64,000 nucleotides of DNA from Astragalus membranaceus (lineage: Eukaryota; Streptophyta; Magnoliopsida; Fabales; Fabaceae). The notes beneath the pieces were generated by a model. That model was not told the origin of the DNA, ran no database searches, and saw nothing but the letters and a program-made list of their open reading frames with translations. Below are positions 9,400-19,869 of the stretch, piece after piece (the stretch's first letter is position 1; the number at the start of each line of letters is the position of its first letter). Position numbers and translations under genes: made by a program. The stretch lies in the NCBI GenBank assembly GCA_039519185.1, contig CM076848.1:128038371-128102370 (forward strand), given 5' to 3'.

Positions 9400-9965
9400 A
9401 GTTATCATATGTAATATCTCTTTTCCCACTCTTGTGTATACCGGAAGGTCCGATGGGAACATAGTCCTTCAAGCGACGAGCATGGAGTGCGAAGTCGTTC
9501 AAATGCTAAGAGGAGCTCGGCCGATTTCCAATCCTTCCGATACTGAGTCCTTCGGTTCCTTGGATAGTAGACCTCCAGACGCTATGTCCTTCGGCTTTTT
9601 GCACAGTGAGCCCCCAGACGCTAAGTCCTTCGGCTTCAGCTTCTGGAGCGAGAGGCCTTCGAATGTTAAGTCCTTCGGCCTCTTGAGTGATGGTCCTTCT
9701 AGCGTTATTGTGCGTGCTCATAATGACTAAGAAGACGTTTTTGATTGACTTGACTATCTGACCCTTTGACCCTAACTCTGCCATCTCGGTTTCCTCCCTT
9801 TTACTGTCGTTTTTTGTACCTCATAAATGCTTGTCCCCCTGACTTGTCCTCCCTTCATCTATAAAAGGGGGTATACGCATGGGTTGCCTTCATTTGAGTC
9901 CATGCCTTTCCTTCTTCTCGCTGCTTCTTCATGATGTTTTGTTGTCTTTGCGTTGAGGTTACCTC
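9400..9965 (+). repeat. LTR-like remnant with TATA box and degenerate tandem repeats
   Basis: Ankyrin homology stops near 9399 and TGTAATATC begins at 9410. Four degenerate units, each containing AGTCCTTCGG or ATGTCCTTCGG, occur between 9545 and 9690 at 45-50-bp spacing. A strong TATA box, TATAAAAGGGGG, lies at 9860-9871 and is followed by a pyrimidine-rich leader. This looks like U3/R of an LTR. It may belong to the gypsy element whose Gag lies at 16.2 kb, with the intervening elements inserted later, but I could not identify a PBS or partner LTR. Confidence 0.45.
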
Positions 9966-10589
9966 TACCTTGTGACACCCTTTACTCCGAAAGTATTTAT
10001 AAGTGAAAAAGTACGAAAACGAGTAAATTTGTTTTTCAAATAAAACTAACAATTCATTTTTTTGAAATGGTTTTCGCAAGTAAAAGATGTCGTCCAACTC
10101 TTTAAATCATATATAAACGATCATAATAATATTAAAGAATAAGGCGATAAAACATTTCTGTTAATACAATAATAAAATGACTTGAAATATAATATTGAAA
10201 ATACAACCCCAAATCCCGATGTCACGTGATCAGAGCAATAAGCCTTTAACCAATTAAATTAAACACAAAGTATCATTAACGTGAAGTATCATTTTACAAG
10301 TTGTTGGGTGAGAAAGAGTGTCCAAACCATATAAGGAATATAAGACCGAAACTAAAACAGCAAAGGCAACCACAAACCATCAAATCAATATCAAACAGTC
10401 ACTCTCAAAGAGTGATCAACACAACATGTTCATACAGCAAGATGTCACAAGTGAAGCCACAAATGGCTCGTACGTAAAAAGTGAGGGGTCACATCACACC
10501 GTTAAAATCACTACAGTATATACGACAAACATAACCTGTATGCTCGATTAATCATCAACAACAACAACAATAACCACAACAATAACAAT

Positions 10590-10870
10590 AGGACCGGGAT
10601 ACCTTGCCCGAACGGGATACCTTGCCAGATAATGCCCTACGGCGAACAACAACAATAGGACTGGGATACCTTGCCCGAACGGGATATCTTGCCCGATAAC
10701 GCCCTACGACGAACAACAATAGGACCGGGATACCTTGCCCGATAATGCCCTACAAGAAAACAACAGGACCGGAATAGCCCAAACGGTATACCTTGCCCGA
10801 TAATGCCCTGAAGAACACCCAAGAGAGGACTATGAGGACCGGGATACCTTGCCCGATACCTTGCCCTGAA
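10590..10870. repeat. Tandem array in solo LTR 1 (GGGATACCTTGCCCGA units)
   Basis: There are about five imperfect units containing GACCGGGATACCTTGCCCGA, followed by GATAATGCCCTAC and a CAA-rich spacer, with variable unit length (about 40-70 bp). Related units occur at 41340-41510 and 52141-52190 in the second copy of the LTR, so the array belongs to the LTR family. Open frames across it are repeat-derived. Confidence 0.8.
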
Positions 10871-10911
10871 CAACAACAACAACAACAATACCTATCATCA
10901 TTACCAACTGT

Positions 10912-11265
10912 TGAGGTACGGCTCTCCCATACTGCAACGAGTCATTCCCATACCGCGAGAAGGTTCCTCCTATACAATTTCAACTATTGAGGTACGGCTC
11001 GCCCATATTGCGACGAGTCCTTGCCCATACTACGACAAGGTTCCTCTTTCAATTATCAACTTTTAAGTTACGGCTCGCCCATGCTGCGACAAGTCCTTGC
11101 CCATGCTACGACAAGGTGCCTTTAACAAATCTCGATCACGAAGATACAGCTCGTCCATACTGCAACGAGTTCTTGGCCATGCTGCGACAAGATTCTTCAA
11201 CACGAACCAGCTTGCTAATCATCGACGAATGATAACTTACCCATGGTGCGACAAGTCTCCGATAA
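10912..11265. repeat. 76-bp tandem repeat in solo LTR 1
   Basis: Units start at about 10914, 10990, 11067 and 11142 and share GGTACGGCTCGCCCAT, then CGACGAGTCCTTGCCCAT and CGACAAGG. The period is about 76 bp. The same four-unit array lies at 52217-52550 in the second LTR copy. Confidence 0.8.
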
Positions 11266-12614
11266 CAATACCCATAAAGCCAATCAGCAGTCACCACAAA
11301 TACGAACGTCAAGTCATTTAATAACCTTAGCAATTCCAAGTTAGTCCTGGTTACATCAATCTATGCTAAGATTTTTGTCTAAGTCTCAAACAACATGAAC
11401 TTCTTATTATTTAGAATTACCTGTCATTCTAGTCTATTAGCACATTAGACACTAGCTCATACTACCAATTTTATAACTAAGTGATTTACCAATCTACTCA
11501 TATTAGAATCATCCATAAACTCGACCTATTGAATACAACCATCCAAATAATAAAACTACAGTCATCCAAATAATTTAGTTACAGTCATCCAGATCATTTG
11601 GTTACAGTCATCAAAATCAAATAATCATATAATTTACAGACCATTTAAATCATTACAGTCATCCTGGATAATTACAGTCATCCAAATTGAATAAATAACA
11701 TAGGTAATAAATAATGAATGCAGACAAAATATGGATAGCGATAATCAAAACTATCTTAGTTCTATCCCCTATTCCCCATATAGAATAGAAACCTTTTCCC
11801 CCGTACCTGGTATCAAACTGCAATCATTCCACAGAAAGCCACAGTTGTTTGGAAAGTGTAGGTCATCTCCCGTACTCATGAACTCAATAACAAGCCATCA
11901 ATGAGGGTTCAGAACACAGACATGATAACAAGCACTTAATTAATTGAATTTTCGATAAAAAGTACAAATCAAATAAATAATGACTTTGTCGCAACCTAAA
12001 ATTGTGGAAGAGGAAACGCTCACCCAAAAGTATTAGCTAGAAGGTATAAACGTTTGCAACAAATGAAGCCATGATATGGATGGCGAGAGGCTTCACAAAC
12101 CAACCAATGAAGCTATATGTTTTGCCCAGAGATGGATACAAGGTTGATGCATCTGCGTGTATTTTTCTCAATCTGTACGCGGCTGTGTCTTTGATAGGAA
12201 TGAATGGAAACTAGGTTTTTAAGAAAAAGGATCGGAATGAATGGAAACTAGGTTTTTAAGAAAAAGGATCGCATAGGGTTGATGGTATAGTAAGGAGAAC
12301 TATGTGCGACATCGACAAGAAAGTCTAAAGCTCATTAAGATTATTTTTAAAAACATTTTCATTATAAACACCACCTTAAATCTTATACTTATTTAACCGT
12401 AGTATGTGTCCCCTAATAATATAGTTTAAATACTTTTATTTTATAAAAATCAAATATTTAAATAGAATAATAATATATTACCAATATACTCTAAAAATAC
12501 GGTTTAATATTATTTCAACATGTTCTAATAATTCAAATACACATAATGTATAAAATCACTTAAAATAATTAACACTATTAAAACATATTATTGCTGAGGC
12601 AAAAGGCACACAAT

Positions 12615-12621
12615 CTATCTA

Positions 12622-12690
<69 letters not shown>
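12615..12690. repeat. TA microsatellite
   Basis: An uninterrupted TA dinucleotide run of about 65 bp, preceded by TATC units, lies near the end of solo LTR 1. Confidence 0.95.
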
Positions 12691-12692
<2 letters not shown>

Positions 12693-12760
12693 AATAAATA
12701 CTATTATATTCACACATAAATTAAAATGAACTACTAAGAAACTTGGGATGTTACATACCT

Positions 12761-13358
12761 CCTCGAGTTTTCTGAGCATTCTTTCAAGCACCTCATTGCT
12801 GCGTGTCAAGAATGCCAAGAAGCTCAATGCGGGAGTTGTGGCTCTTCTCTTACGCTGTGTTCCTCTTTTTTGTTTCTAGGAATGCCCAGAACACATGAGA
12901 TGTCCCGCTCGGTCAAGGAAATATGGTCTCCTCCTGGAAATGTGATTCTTGTTGTCCATCCCGGGCCCATTGTCTTCTTCTGGCAGAGGATCGCGGAGTG
13001 TAGCCTTGTGATGGAGGCTGAGCGGAGACAACGTTCTCCAGTCCCTCAGTTTCGGACAGTCTAGGTGGTCTCGACGAGAGTGGGGATGGAGCTACACTGA
13101 ACCCTTGTCACTGGGGTCTATTGCCAGTGGTTACCACCACCAAGCATTCGACCTAGAAGAGTCCTGCAAAAGAGATGGAAAGAAAACTTTGGCATTGCCT
13201 CGGTGGGAAACCGACCGGCCTTAGAGTTAGGTCATATATTTACGTGCTTGTGTAATTTTGCAATTCCGAACATTTTTCTATACAATGTAACAATTCAATT
13301 GTACTATTGTGATTTAGTCGAGCAATTATTGAATTTAGAGTTTGAAAGGTGCCTTTTT
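12761..13358. other. Unassigned sequence between two insertions
   Basis: It lies between the solo LTR and the short copia element. Removing both insertions would join it to 9400-9970 and to 15488 onward, so it is probably part of the older gypsy element. No conserved protein, PBS or LTR end is recognisable. The 64-codon frame at 12870 has no family resemblance. Confidence 0.4.
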
Positions 13359-13363
13359 GTTAC

Positions 13364-13491
13364 TGTTGATTATTTTGATATTCATTGTACCTTTTCATGT
13401 TCCTATACACCTTTATTATCCTTAGTTTACGCATCTTCCTAATTACGCACCTTTACAACTTCCTAGGTAATCAATGTAATTATTGCATAAA

Positions 13492-13555
<64 letters not shown>

Positions 13556-13623
13556 GGTGTGTGATCGTGGTTTAGACACACAGTATTCATTCAACATATG
13601 TCTCTATTTTCTCTCTTTCAACA
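13364..13623 (+). repeat. 5' LTR of the short copia element (260 bp)
   Basis: It starts TGTTGATTATTTTG and ends CTTTCAACA. It is longer than its partner mainly because a TA run fills 13494-13552 at the position of the TATA box. The PBS follows directly. Confidence 0.9.
13494..13552. repeat. TA microsatellite at the 5' LTR TATA box
   Basis: About 29 TA units are followed by GAAGGTGTG. The 3' LTR has only CACTATATATAGAAGG at the same place (15401-15416). Confidence 0.95.
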
Positions 13624-13636
13624 TGGTATTAGAGCG
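13624..13636 (+). other. Primer-binding site of the short copia element
   Basis: TGGTATTAGAGCG, adjacent to the 5' LTR, matches the initiator tRNA-Met type PBS of plant copia elements with one or two changes. Confidence 0.8.
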
Positions 13637-13639
13637 AAT

Positions 13640-13832
13640 CCATGATCCGTTGGGCCACCGACTATTGGGCCACTTGTGTCGCGCTCTCGTTGTCCACTCC
13701 TGGGCGTGAGGGGGGCGTTGTTAAGTGTCCCACATCAGATGTGATATGGCCTGAAAAAGAGTTTATAAGTGGGAGACATCTCTCACCTTACAAGTCGATT
13801 TTTTTCTTTGCATTACACATCGCCTCTCTTCT
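13640..13832 (+). other. Leader of the short copia element, including a foreign LTR-like segment
   Basis: The stretch around 13710-13795 (GTTGTTAAGTGTCCCACATC through GAGTTTATAAGTGGGAGACA) resembles the start and TATA region of another copia-type LTR and not Gag. It occupies the place where Gag would begin, so the internal deletion probably joined sequences from two elements. Confidence 0.45.
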
Positions 13833-15248
13833 TTGGATTACACATGCCTTTCTTCTTTGTCTTCTATTTGTATTCCTAAATCTGGAGATGAAGCTTTATC
13901 CCACCCAGGGTGGAGGCAAGCAATGATTGACGAGATGTGTGCTCTTCAAAGAAGTGGTACCTGGGAACTGGTCCCTCTACCCTCTGGGAAGTCTTTGGTT
14001 GGTTGTCGTTGGTTGTATACTGTCAAGGTTGGGCCTGATGGAAAGATTGATCATTTTAAGGCTCGGTTGGTGTCCAAAGGATACACTCAGATATTTGGGC
14101 TGGATTATAGTGACACATTCTCTCCTATTGCCAAGACGGCCTCAGTTAGAATCCTCCTCTCTATTGCAGCTATCCGACACTAGCCTCTATTTCAACTTGA
14201 CATTAAAAATGATTTTTTGCATTGTGACCTTGCAGAGGAAGTGTGTATGGAGCAACCACCAGGATTTGTTGCTCAGGGGGAATCCTCGAACGTGGTTTGT
14301 CGAATTTACAGGTCACTTGATGGTCTTAAACAATCTCCACGAGCCTGGTTCGGTAGATTCAACACTGTGGTCCAACAGTTTGGCATGACTCGTAGTGAAG
14401 CTGACCACTCTGTATTCTATCGTCATTTAGCCTAGGGATGCATTTTTCTAATTGTTTATGTGGATGATATTGTTATAACTGGTAGTGATCAGCATGGCAT
14501 ACTCCAACTGAAGCAACATATCTCTAACCTGTTTCAGTCTAAAGACCTTGGCCGACTATGTTACTTCTTGGGTATCGAGGTAGCCCAATCCAAGGATGGT
14601 TTAGTAATTTCACATAGGAAATATGCCATGGACATTCTTGAAGAGACAGGCTTATTGAATGCCAAACCAGTTGACACTCCTATGGATCCAAATGTAAAAC
14701 TTCTACCTGATCAGGGGGAGCCACTTTCAGATCCTGGGAGATACAAAAGATTGGTTGGAAAGTTAAACTTTTTGATTGTCACTCGTCCGGATATTTCCTT
14801 TGCAGTTAGTGTGGTAAGCCAATTTTTAAATTCCCCTTGTCAAGATCATTGGGACGATGTAATTCGAATTATAAAGTATGTTAAAGGCACTCCGGGGAAA
14901 GGTCTCATTTATGAATATAGAGCCACGGCACTAGTAACACAAGAGCTCATTAGGTTACAACAATTACTCAAAGAGCTTCACTTTCAAGATGCTGCACAAA
15001 TAACTTTAATCTGTAACAATCACGCGGCATTGCATATTGCCTCTAATCCGGTTTTTCATGAGAGGACTAAACATATTGAAGTAGATTGTAACTTTGTTCG
15101 AGAGAAGATTGAATCAGGAGACGTCATCACAAGTTTCGTCAAGTCAAACAACCAATTGGCAGATATATTCACTAAATCTCTAAGAGGTCATCAAATAAGC
15201 TACATATGTCACAAGCTCGGTGCATATGACTTATATGCTCCAGCTTGA
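13833..15248 (+). pseudogene. copia reverse transcriptase with partial RNase H
   Basis: RT begins WRQAMIDEMCALQRSGTWEL and VGCRWLYTVKVGPDGKIDHF, has a stop at 14181 and a frame change to LFQLDIKNDFLHCDLAEEV, another stop at about 14433, then YVDDIVITGSD with the catalytic aspartates at about 14457-14468. It continues to TRPDISFAVSVVSQFLNSP and YVKGTPGKGLIYE. There about 70 residues of the RNase H core are missing. The C-terminal RNase H part resumes (TLICNNHAALHIASNPVFHE, KHIEVDCNFVREKI) and ends GAYDLYAPA next to the PPT. It is inactive. Confidence 0.9.
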
Positions 15249-15255
15249 GGGGGAG

Positions 15256-15482
15256 TGTTGATTATTTCCATATTCATTGTACCTTTTCATGTTCCTATAC
15301 ACCTTCTTTATTACCCTTAGATTATACATATTCCTAGGATAGCTATTATTATTCTTTGTCTTTACAACTTCCAAGGTAATCAATGTAATTATTGTATAAA
15401 CACTATATATAGAAGGTGTATGATCTTGGTTTAGACACACAGTATTCATTCAACATATGTCTCTTTTTTCTCTCTTTCAACA
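15256..15482 (+). repeat. 3' LTR of the short copia element (227 bp)
   Basis: It starts TGTTGATTATTTCC after the polypurine tract CTTGAGGGGGAG (15244-15255) and ends CTTTCAACA, followed by the TSD. It has a short ancestral-type TATA box. Confidence 0.9.
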
Positions 15483-15487
15483 GTTAC

Positions 15488-15750
15488 CTCTAAGCCCACC
15501 GTTCGGTTGATTTTTGACTTTTGATTTGACATTGATTTTGACTGTTATGGCGGGAGTTTCGATTCGTAATCATCGCACCGGTTTCCAAGAGTTGTCATGT
15601 CATAACTGCTCCCCCTAGCTCACCATGTGTTGCGATCTAGTAGTGGAATACGAAAGGAGGAGACGATGTGCATCGTAGATCTTGCTCTTCTTATCCACTG
15701 CTAGATGGAGGTGTGGTGGCCAGATCTGGGCCGTTTATTTGAATTTTGGC

Positions 15751-15795
<45 letters not shown>

Positions 15796-16190
15796 TGTTG
15801 TTCATCTTCTTTCTCTCTTTCTTCTTCTTCCATATGTCGCTTCTGCTACTTTCGTTTTCTGGCACCGGTATCCTTTCCTTGGTTTTTCTACACGGTTTTG
15901 CTGGTGCTCTTTCCTTCAGATTTTCGAACCTAGTTCTTTGACTTCTCTAATTTCTTCATCAAGGTACGTCCTGGATCTGTGCCTTTCTCCTTTATTGCTT
16001 TATCTTTTGCCATACTCGCTCTTTCGGTGCTTCAATTTCTCCTTGTATACTTGGTGTCTTTTGCGTATCCTTTTGTAAGAATGTCAGTGATATCTATAAG
16101 TAGTGATAGTGAGGAGGGATTTACCTTTGTAGTTAAATGTCATAGGCCTGATTGACACCCTAGGAGGTGTGTTTAAATCCTCAACCGCTA
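15488..16190 (+). other. Probable gypsy leader with TA run and pyrimidine-rich tract
   Basis: It holds a TA microsatellite at 15752-15793 and a long CT-rich stretch (15800-16070). A short frame at 16081 (MSVISISSDSEEGFTF) ends within 25 codons. Its place upstream of a Tat-type Gag suggests an untranslated leader of that element, but no PBS was identified. Confidence 0.4.
15752..15793. repeat. TA microsatellite
   Basis: A perfect TA dinucleotide run of about 42 bp. Confidence 0.95.
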
Positions 16191-16194
16191 ACCA

Positions 16195-17330
16195 ACAACA
16201 TCATGAAGCAATTTGTTCTCTGGAACCATGAAGGACGTAGCCTTACGTTGGTTCATGAGTTTACCCAACCAGTCAATCCCTGACTATGCTGACTTCATTA
16301 AGAAATTCATCAGACACTTCTCAGACCGTCGTCATCAAAAAGCCACGACAGCCACTCTCTTCAATACTCGCCAGGGCCCCAATGAATCCCTCAGGGAGTA
16401 TCTCGGCCGCTTCAACGAATCCTTGGCCAACAGGCCCGCAGTAAACATGAAAGAAGTGCTCGCCAAGGCATAAGCATACATGAAGGGTGAAGAAAGCAAT
16501 GCCGAGAAGAGAAGCTGAGATGCTCGTGAAAGGGGGAACGACTGAAAGGAGGAAATGATGAATTTCAACGTAACCCTTTCCCAGAAGAGGACCAGCGCTC
16601 CCCAGGGCCACCGTGGTCCACCAGTTAGCCTAACCCCTCTTAGCGAGAATAGGGAGACCATTGTGACGGAAATTCTCCACACTCGACAACTCCCTGAAAT
16701 GTTCCCAACCAAGAAGACTTTGGGCCCATAACCAAACCTCTGGTGCGAGTACCACAAGTCTCGAGGACATGGCACAAAGAACTGCTGAGTGCTATAGGAT
16801 GAATTGAAAAGTTGATTCAAAAAGGGAACCGCAATAAGTACGTGCGACATGTTGACACCAAAGGGAACCTCAATAAGTACGAGAGCGGATTCACCTAAGA
16901 AGGTTCTGGCCAATGAGAAGGAGGGCGATGACGACCCAAGTAAGGTATGACACACTCTTAATACCATTTCAGGTGGTTTTGTAGGTGGAGGAGAGACGAG
17001 CTTTGCACATAAAAGGTATATCTGAAAAGTCATGCACATCACAGAAGGTCTGAGCAATATGACTATATCAAAATCACCTAATATCACCTTTTCAATGCAG
17101 GACTTTGAAGGCATTTCCCCTCATGAAGACGACCCAATGGTGATCATTGTGCAAATGTTGAACTTCAATGTCCGTGGAGTCCTAATTGACCTTGGAAGCT
17201 CAACAGGGAAGCTTTTGAGGGCTTGCAGCTTTCCACTGAATAGCCGCAACCTTTCAGAGGCTCCCTAGTAGGCTTCTCAAAAGAACAGGTGCATTACCTT
17301 TGGGACATGAAGTGATAGACTGGTGCATGT
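16195..17330 (+). pseudogene. Ty3/gypsy (Tat-type) Gag and protease remnant
   Basis: The frame at 16213-16473 encodes the Gag core: FSGTMKDVALRWFMSLPNQS, then LFNTRQGPNESLREYLGRFN. After stops and frame changes a CCHC knuckle can be read at about 16740-16785 (CEYHKSRGHGTKNC), followed by DELK and IQKGNRNKYVRHV. At 17032-17268 the protease region gives ITFSMQDFEGISPHEDDPMV and VRGVLIDLGSSTG. The active-site D is present, while the usual DQGSSA is DLGSST. SLVGFSKEQVH follows and homology fades near 17330. This order is characteristic of Tat/Ogre-type gypsy elements. It has many stops and is inactive. Confidence 0.8.
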
Positions 17331-18125
17331 TGTGCTCCTCGGGTTGTCCATTGTGCTTCTCGAGCTATCTAATTCGGTCATAAAGAGTCATCCTCTGTCC
17401 TTAGGGCTATTCCCCAGTTCCTGAGTTCCCTTGGTCCGCGGTTCGGACACACTGGTACAGTTGGCTATGAGTTTAGTCTCCTAATTTATGCTATATTCCA
17501 TTTAGTCATCAAAGTGTAAAAAATACTTTTTTCTATCCTCAATTTTGTGTTATCATTCTTAAGTACCTTTTTTTGTTAGATCATCATTCTTAAGTACCTG
17601 AAATGTGTAACAAGTCTTTCATGAGTTTCTTTTCTTTTTGGTAAATCTTTCTTGAGTTTCTTTATTCCTCGTAATATATATATATATATTTGTTTTAATA
17701 ATATTTGGATTTTGTAAAATTTGTCACTATATATAGAATCTAAAATAAATAAAAAATGCATATTACATAGACTAAAATGATAAATAAGTAAATATAGAGA
17801 AAATTACACTCACCTCCTCTCAATTTTGGAAAAAAGCACATACACTCAATCTATTTTGTAAAAGACATTGACCTCCTTTAGGTTATACACATCTCCGCTC
17901 AGTTAAGTAAAAATAGGGATGCATAGATTTTTATATCAAATCATATGGCCAAACACGTAGCATTACACATTTACACTTGTCCTTGTCTACTAATAAAAAA
18001 TAATCCCTCAACATAAGTAATCAAATTTTGTCTCCTTTTAAAACTAAGTAACAATCCTTTTGCTGTATTCAATTTTTTTAAAATATTATGCTTTTATTGG
18101 GAGACAAGAAAGGGGATAAGTCATT
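17331..18125. other. AT-rich intergenic or decayed repeat
   Basis: No gene is seen. The segment at about 17800-17930 (ACACTCACCTCCTCTC, GACATTGACCTCCTTTAGG) reads like one arm of a foldback MITE, but I found no matching opposite arm or TSD. Confidence 0.5.
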
Positions 18126-18367
18126 TGTTATGAAAATAATCAAAATTAGAGTAAGAAGAAGAACAAGAGAATGAGAGAATGAGAGAAAAGAAAGTCTTTG
18201 TATATTATTCCCTTCACAAGTGTGTCTCTACACATAAGATTGAGTCATATTTATAGGGTGTAGATTGGCAAGTGAATCGACAAGATATAAAAAGCCACTA
18301 CGAAAGGGAGTAATGGGAAGAAGAAAGAAAGAAAGAAAGTGGACACTCACTAATATTATTCATAACA
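18126..18367 (-). repeat. 3' LTR of the Ale-like copia (242 bp)
   Basis: It starts TGTTATGAAAATAATC and ends ATTCATAACA, so both ends show the inverted TGTTATGAA. The minus-strand PPT CCAAGGAGAAG lies just inside (18378-18368). TATAAATA lies at 18255-18248 on the minus strand. Confidence 0.8.
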
Positions 18368-18761
18368 CTTCTCCTTGGATGTCCATCAAGGATATGTCTC
18401 TTTAAAACCCTACTAAGAAAAAATCCAGTGGGAAAAAAACCTAGTGAAGGAAAAAGAGTACAATATCCTTTCTAAGGGAACTTCCTCGTTAAAAACATTG
18501 TCAGGAAAACCCAATGGGACAAAACCACAGCGAAGGCAAAAAGAGTACAGTTTTCTCCCCTTGTTTGAAGCATCACTTAAGAATATGAATTCCAACATCT
18601 GGATTTTCTCCCTGAGTGCATATGGAGCAATCTACTTCGCTTTGTCACTTGGGATATATCATCTTTTAATGGAGCTTTGCGGTCAGTATTATCTTCAGAA
18701 CATCTTCCTTGAATTGTTGGCATTTGAGCTTGAAATGAAGAAGCAAGAACCATAGATTGTT
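18368..18761 (-). other. 3' untranslated region of the Ale-like copia, with internal repeats
   Basis: On the minus strand, phrases of the type GTTTTTCCTGACAATG, TACTCTTTTTCCTTCACTAG and GTTTTTTTCCCACTGG recur, giving several related 40-60-bp blocks between RNase H and the LTR. Open frames here come from the repeats. Confidence 0.6.
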
Positions 18762-19121
18762 GGTAAAATTACACCAAAGGTCGTTTAAGTTATTTTTTGT
18801 AACAGGTTGGTCCTTTATATTTTTTTCGTACCAACTAAATCCTTTAAGTTACTTAACATTTTCACCGTTTCCTTTATGAACAATACTTTTTTAAAATAAA
18901 ATTTAATTAAAATTAGTGACTCATCACCCATGTGGACAGTCACATCAGCACTTAATAGCCACATAGACATTTTTTAACAGTGTTAGATGGGAATTGGACG
19001 GAAATGACAACAGTGAAAACGTTAAGTAACTTAAAAGACTTAGTTGGTACGAAAAAAACATAAAGGAAAGGACCAACTTGTTACAAAAAAATAACTTAAA
19101 GGACCTCTGATGTAATTTGCC
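18762..19121. mobile_element. Foldback MITE (Mutator-like), 360 bp
   Basis: The two ends are long imperfect inverted repeats (about 110 bp each), beginning GGTAAAATTACACCAAAGGT on the left and, as the reverse complement of the right end, GGCAAATTACATCAGAGGT. Flanking 9-bp sequences TAGATTGTT (18753-18761) and GAGATTGTT (19122-19130) match at 8 of 9 positions, fitting a Mutator-type TSD. It has no coding capacity. Confidence 0.8.
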
Positions 19122-19130
19122 GAGATTGTT

Positions 19131-19869
19131 TTATAGATCATAAAGATATTTCAATGTCACCACATATAGATAATAGCTGACTTGGGATCTGACTTGATCT
19201 AGATCAGAAAAATACTTTGTATTTGCATGGTTAATTTGGGGAACATATATAATTATTTATTCATTGGGATAGTCAAAAATAAAATATGCATCCCATTTGG
19301 TTTTAATGCATTTTGGTTTGTAATGAACTATATTATTACTAATTAATTATCACATAATATTATCATATCAAGCGATGTTGCATTTAGTAATATGCATGTA
19401 TGCTTTCATAGTGCTAGGTTATATTCTTTGGAACTGAGATATATATTATTTTCTTGCCACAACTCGTGTACTCAATATAAACAATTTATCATGAGTCAAT
19501 TAAAATTAGTTCTTTATAACTTGTTAAACAAAAATTTAACTAGCTAATTGTTCTCCAGATCAAGAAGACACTTTATTTTTCATAAGAATTTACATGAAGA
19601 TATTTCTTTATATCTTGAATCATTTTGGGATTTTCCATGTAGAGATCAATCGCAGGTTCAACCTCAAAAATCCATCATATATAATTTGAGGTCATTCATA
19701 TAGAACTCTTTCTTTGAGTAATCTATAATTTTGGAAAGCTCTTCAGGAGTTCCCATAATAGAAAACTATAGAAAATTCATTTATTGATCTTTTCATAAAA
19801 CTATATGGACAAGTGATGTCATTTTTATATCTCTCTCTTAGAATATGATATGAGATGATTATACCACAC
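19131..19869. other. AT-rich sequence, unassigned
   Basis: It lies where the RNase H and the end of RT of the surrounding copia element should be, but I can read no copia motifs in it. It may be a replacement or heavily diverged sequence. Confidence 0.4.

Larger units (their letters stand above)
9971..12755 (-). mobile_element. Solo LTR of a chromovirus-type gypsy element (2785 bp)
   Basis: It begins TGTGACACCC and ends GGGATGTTACA. It is flanked by a perfect 5-bp duplication, TACCT, at 9966-9970 and 12756-12760. Read on the minus strand it starts TGTAACATCCC, the usual start of long chromovirus LTRs. No gag or pol is present and only one LTR lies between the duplications, so this is a solo LTR left by unequal recombination. 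The same family, also as a solo LTR, occurs at 40716-54475. It carries two tandem arrays and a long TA tract. Confidence 0.85.
13364..15482 (+). mobile_element. Internally deleted copia element with perfect TSD
   Basis: The structure is 5' LTR (13364-13623), PBS, short leader, reverse transcriptase, truncated RNase H, polypurine tract and 3' LTR (15256-15482). Perfect target duplications GTTAC lie at 13359-13363 and 15483-15487. At 2.1 kb it lacks Gag, protease and integrase, so it could only have moved with help or lost these regions afterwards. It belongs to the same family as the plus-strand reverse-transcriptase fragment at 6331-6903. Confidence 0.9.

Noticed and set aside
9400..9730. Extension of the PGG exon as an open frame to 9730
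   Set aside because: After ASLIRL the residues come from AGTCCTTCGG-type repeats upstream of an LTR-like TATA box, not from the conserved membrane domain.
10637..10888. Minus-strand 83-codon frame of Arg/Tyr-rich repeats
   Set aside because: It is produced by the GGGATACCTTGCCCGA tandem array in a solo LTR.
13364..17330. Reading the copia RT at 14 kb and the Gag at 16.2 kb as one element
   Set aside because: The copia element is closed by its 3' LTR and TSD at 15487, and the Gag downstream is of gypsy (Tat) type.
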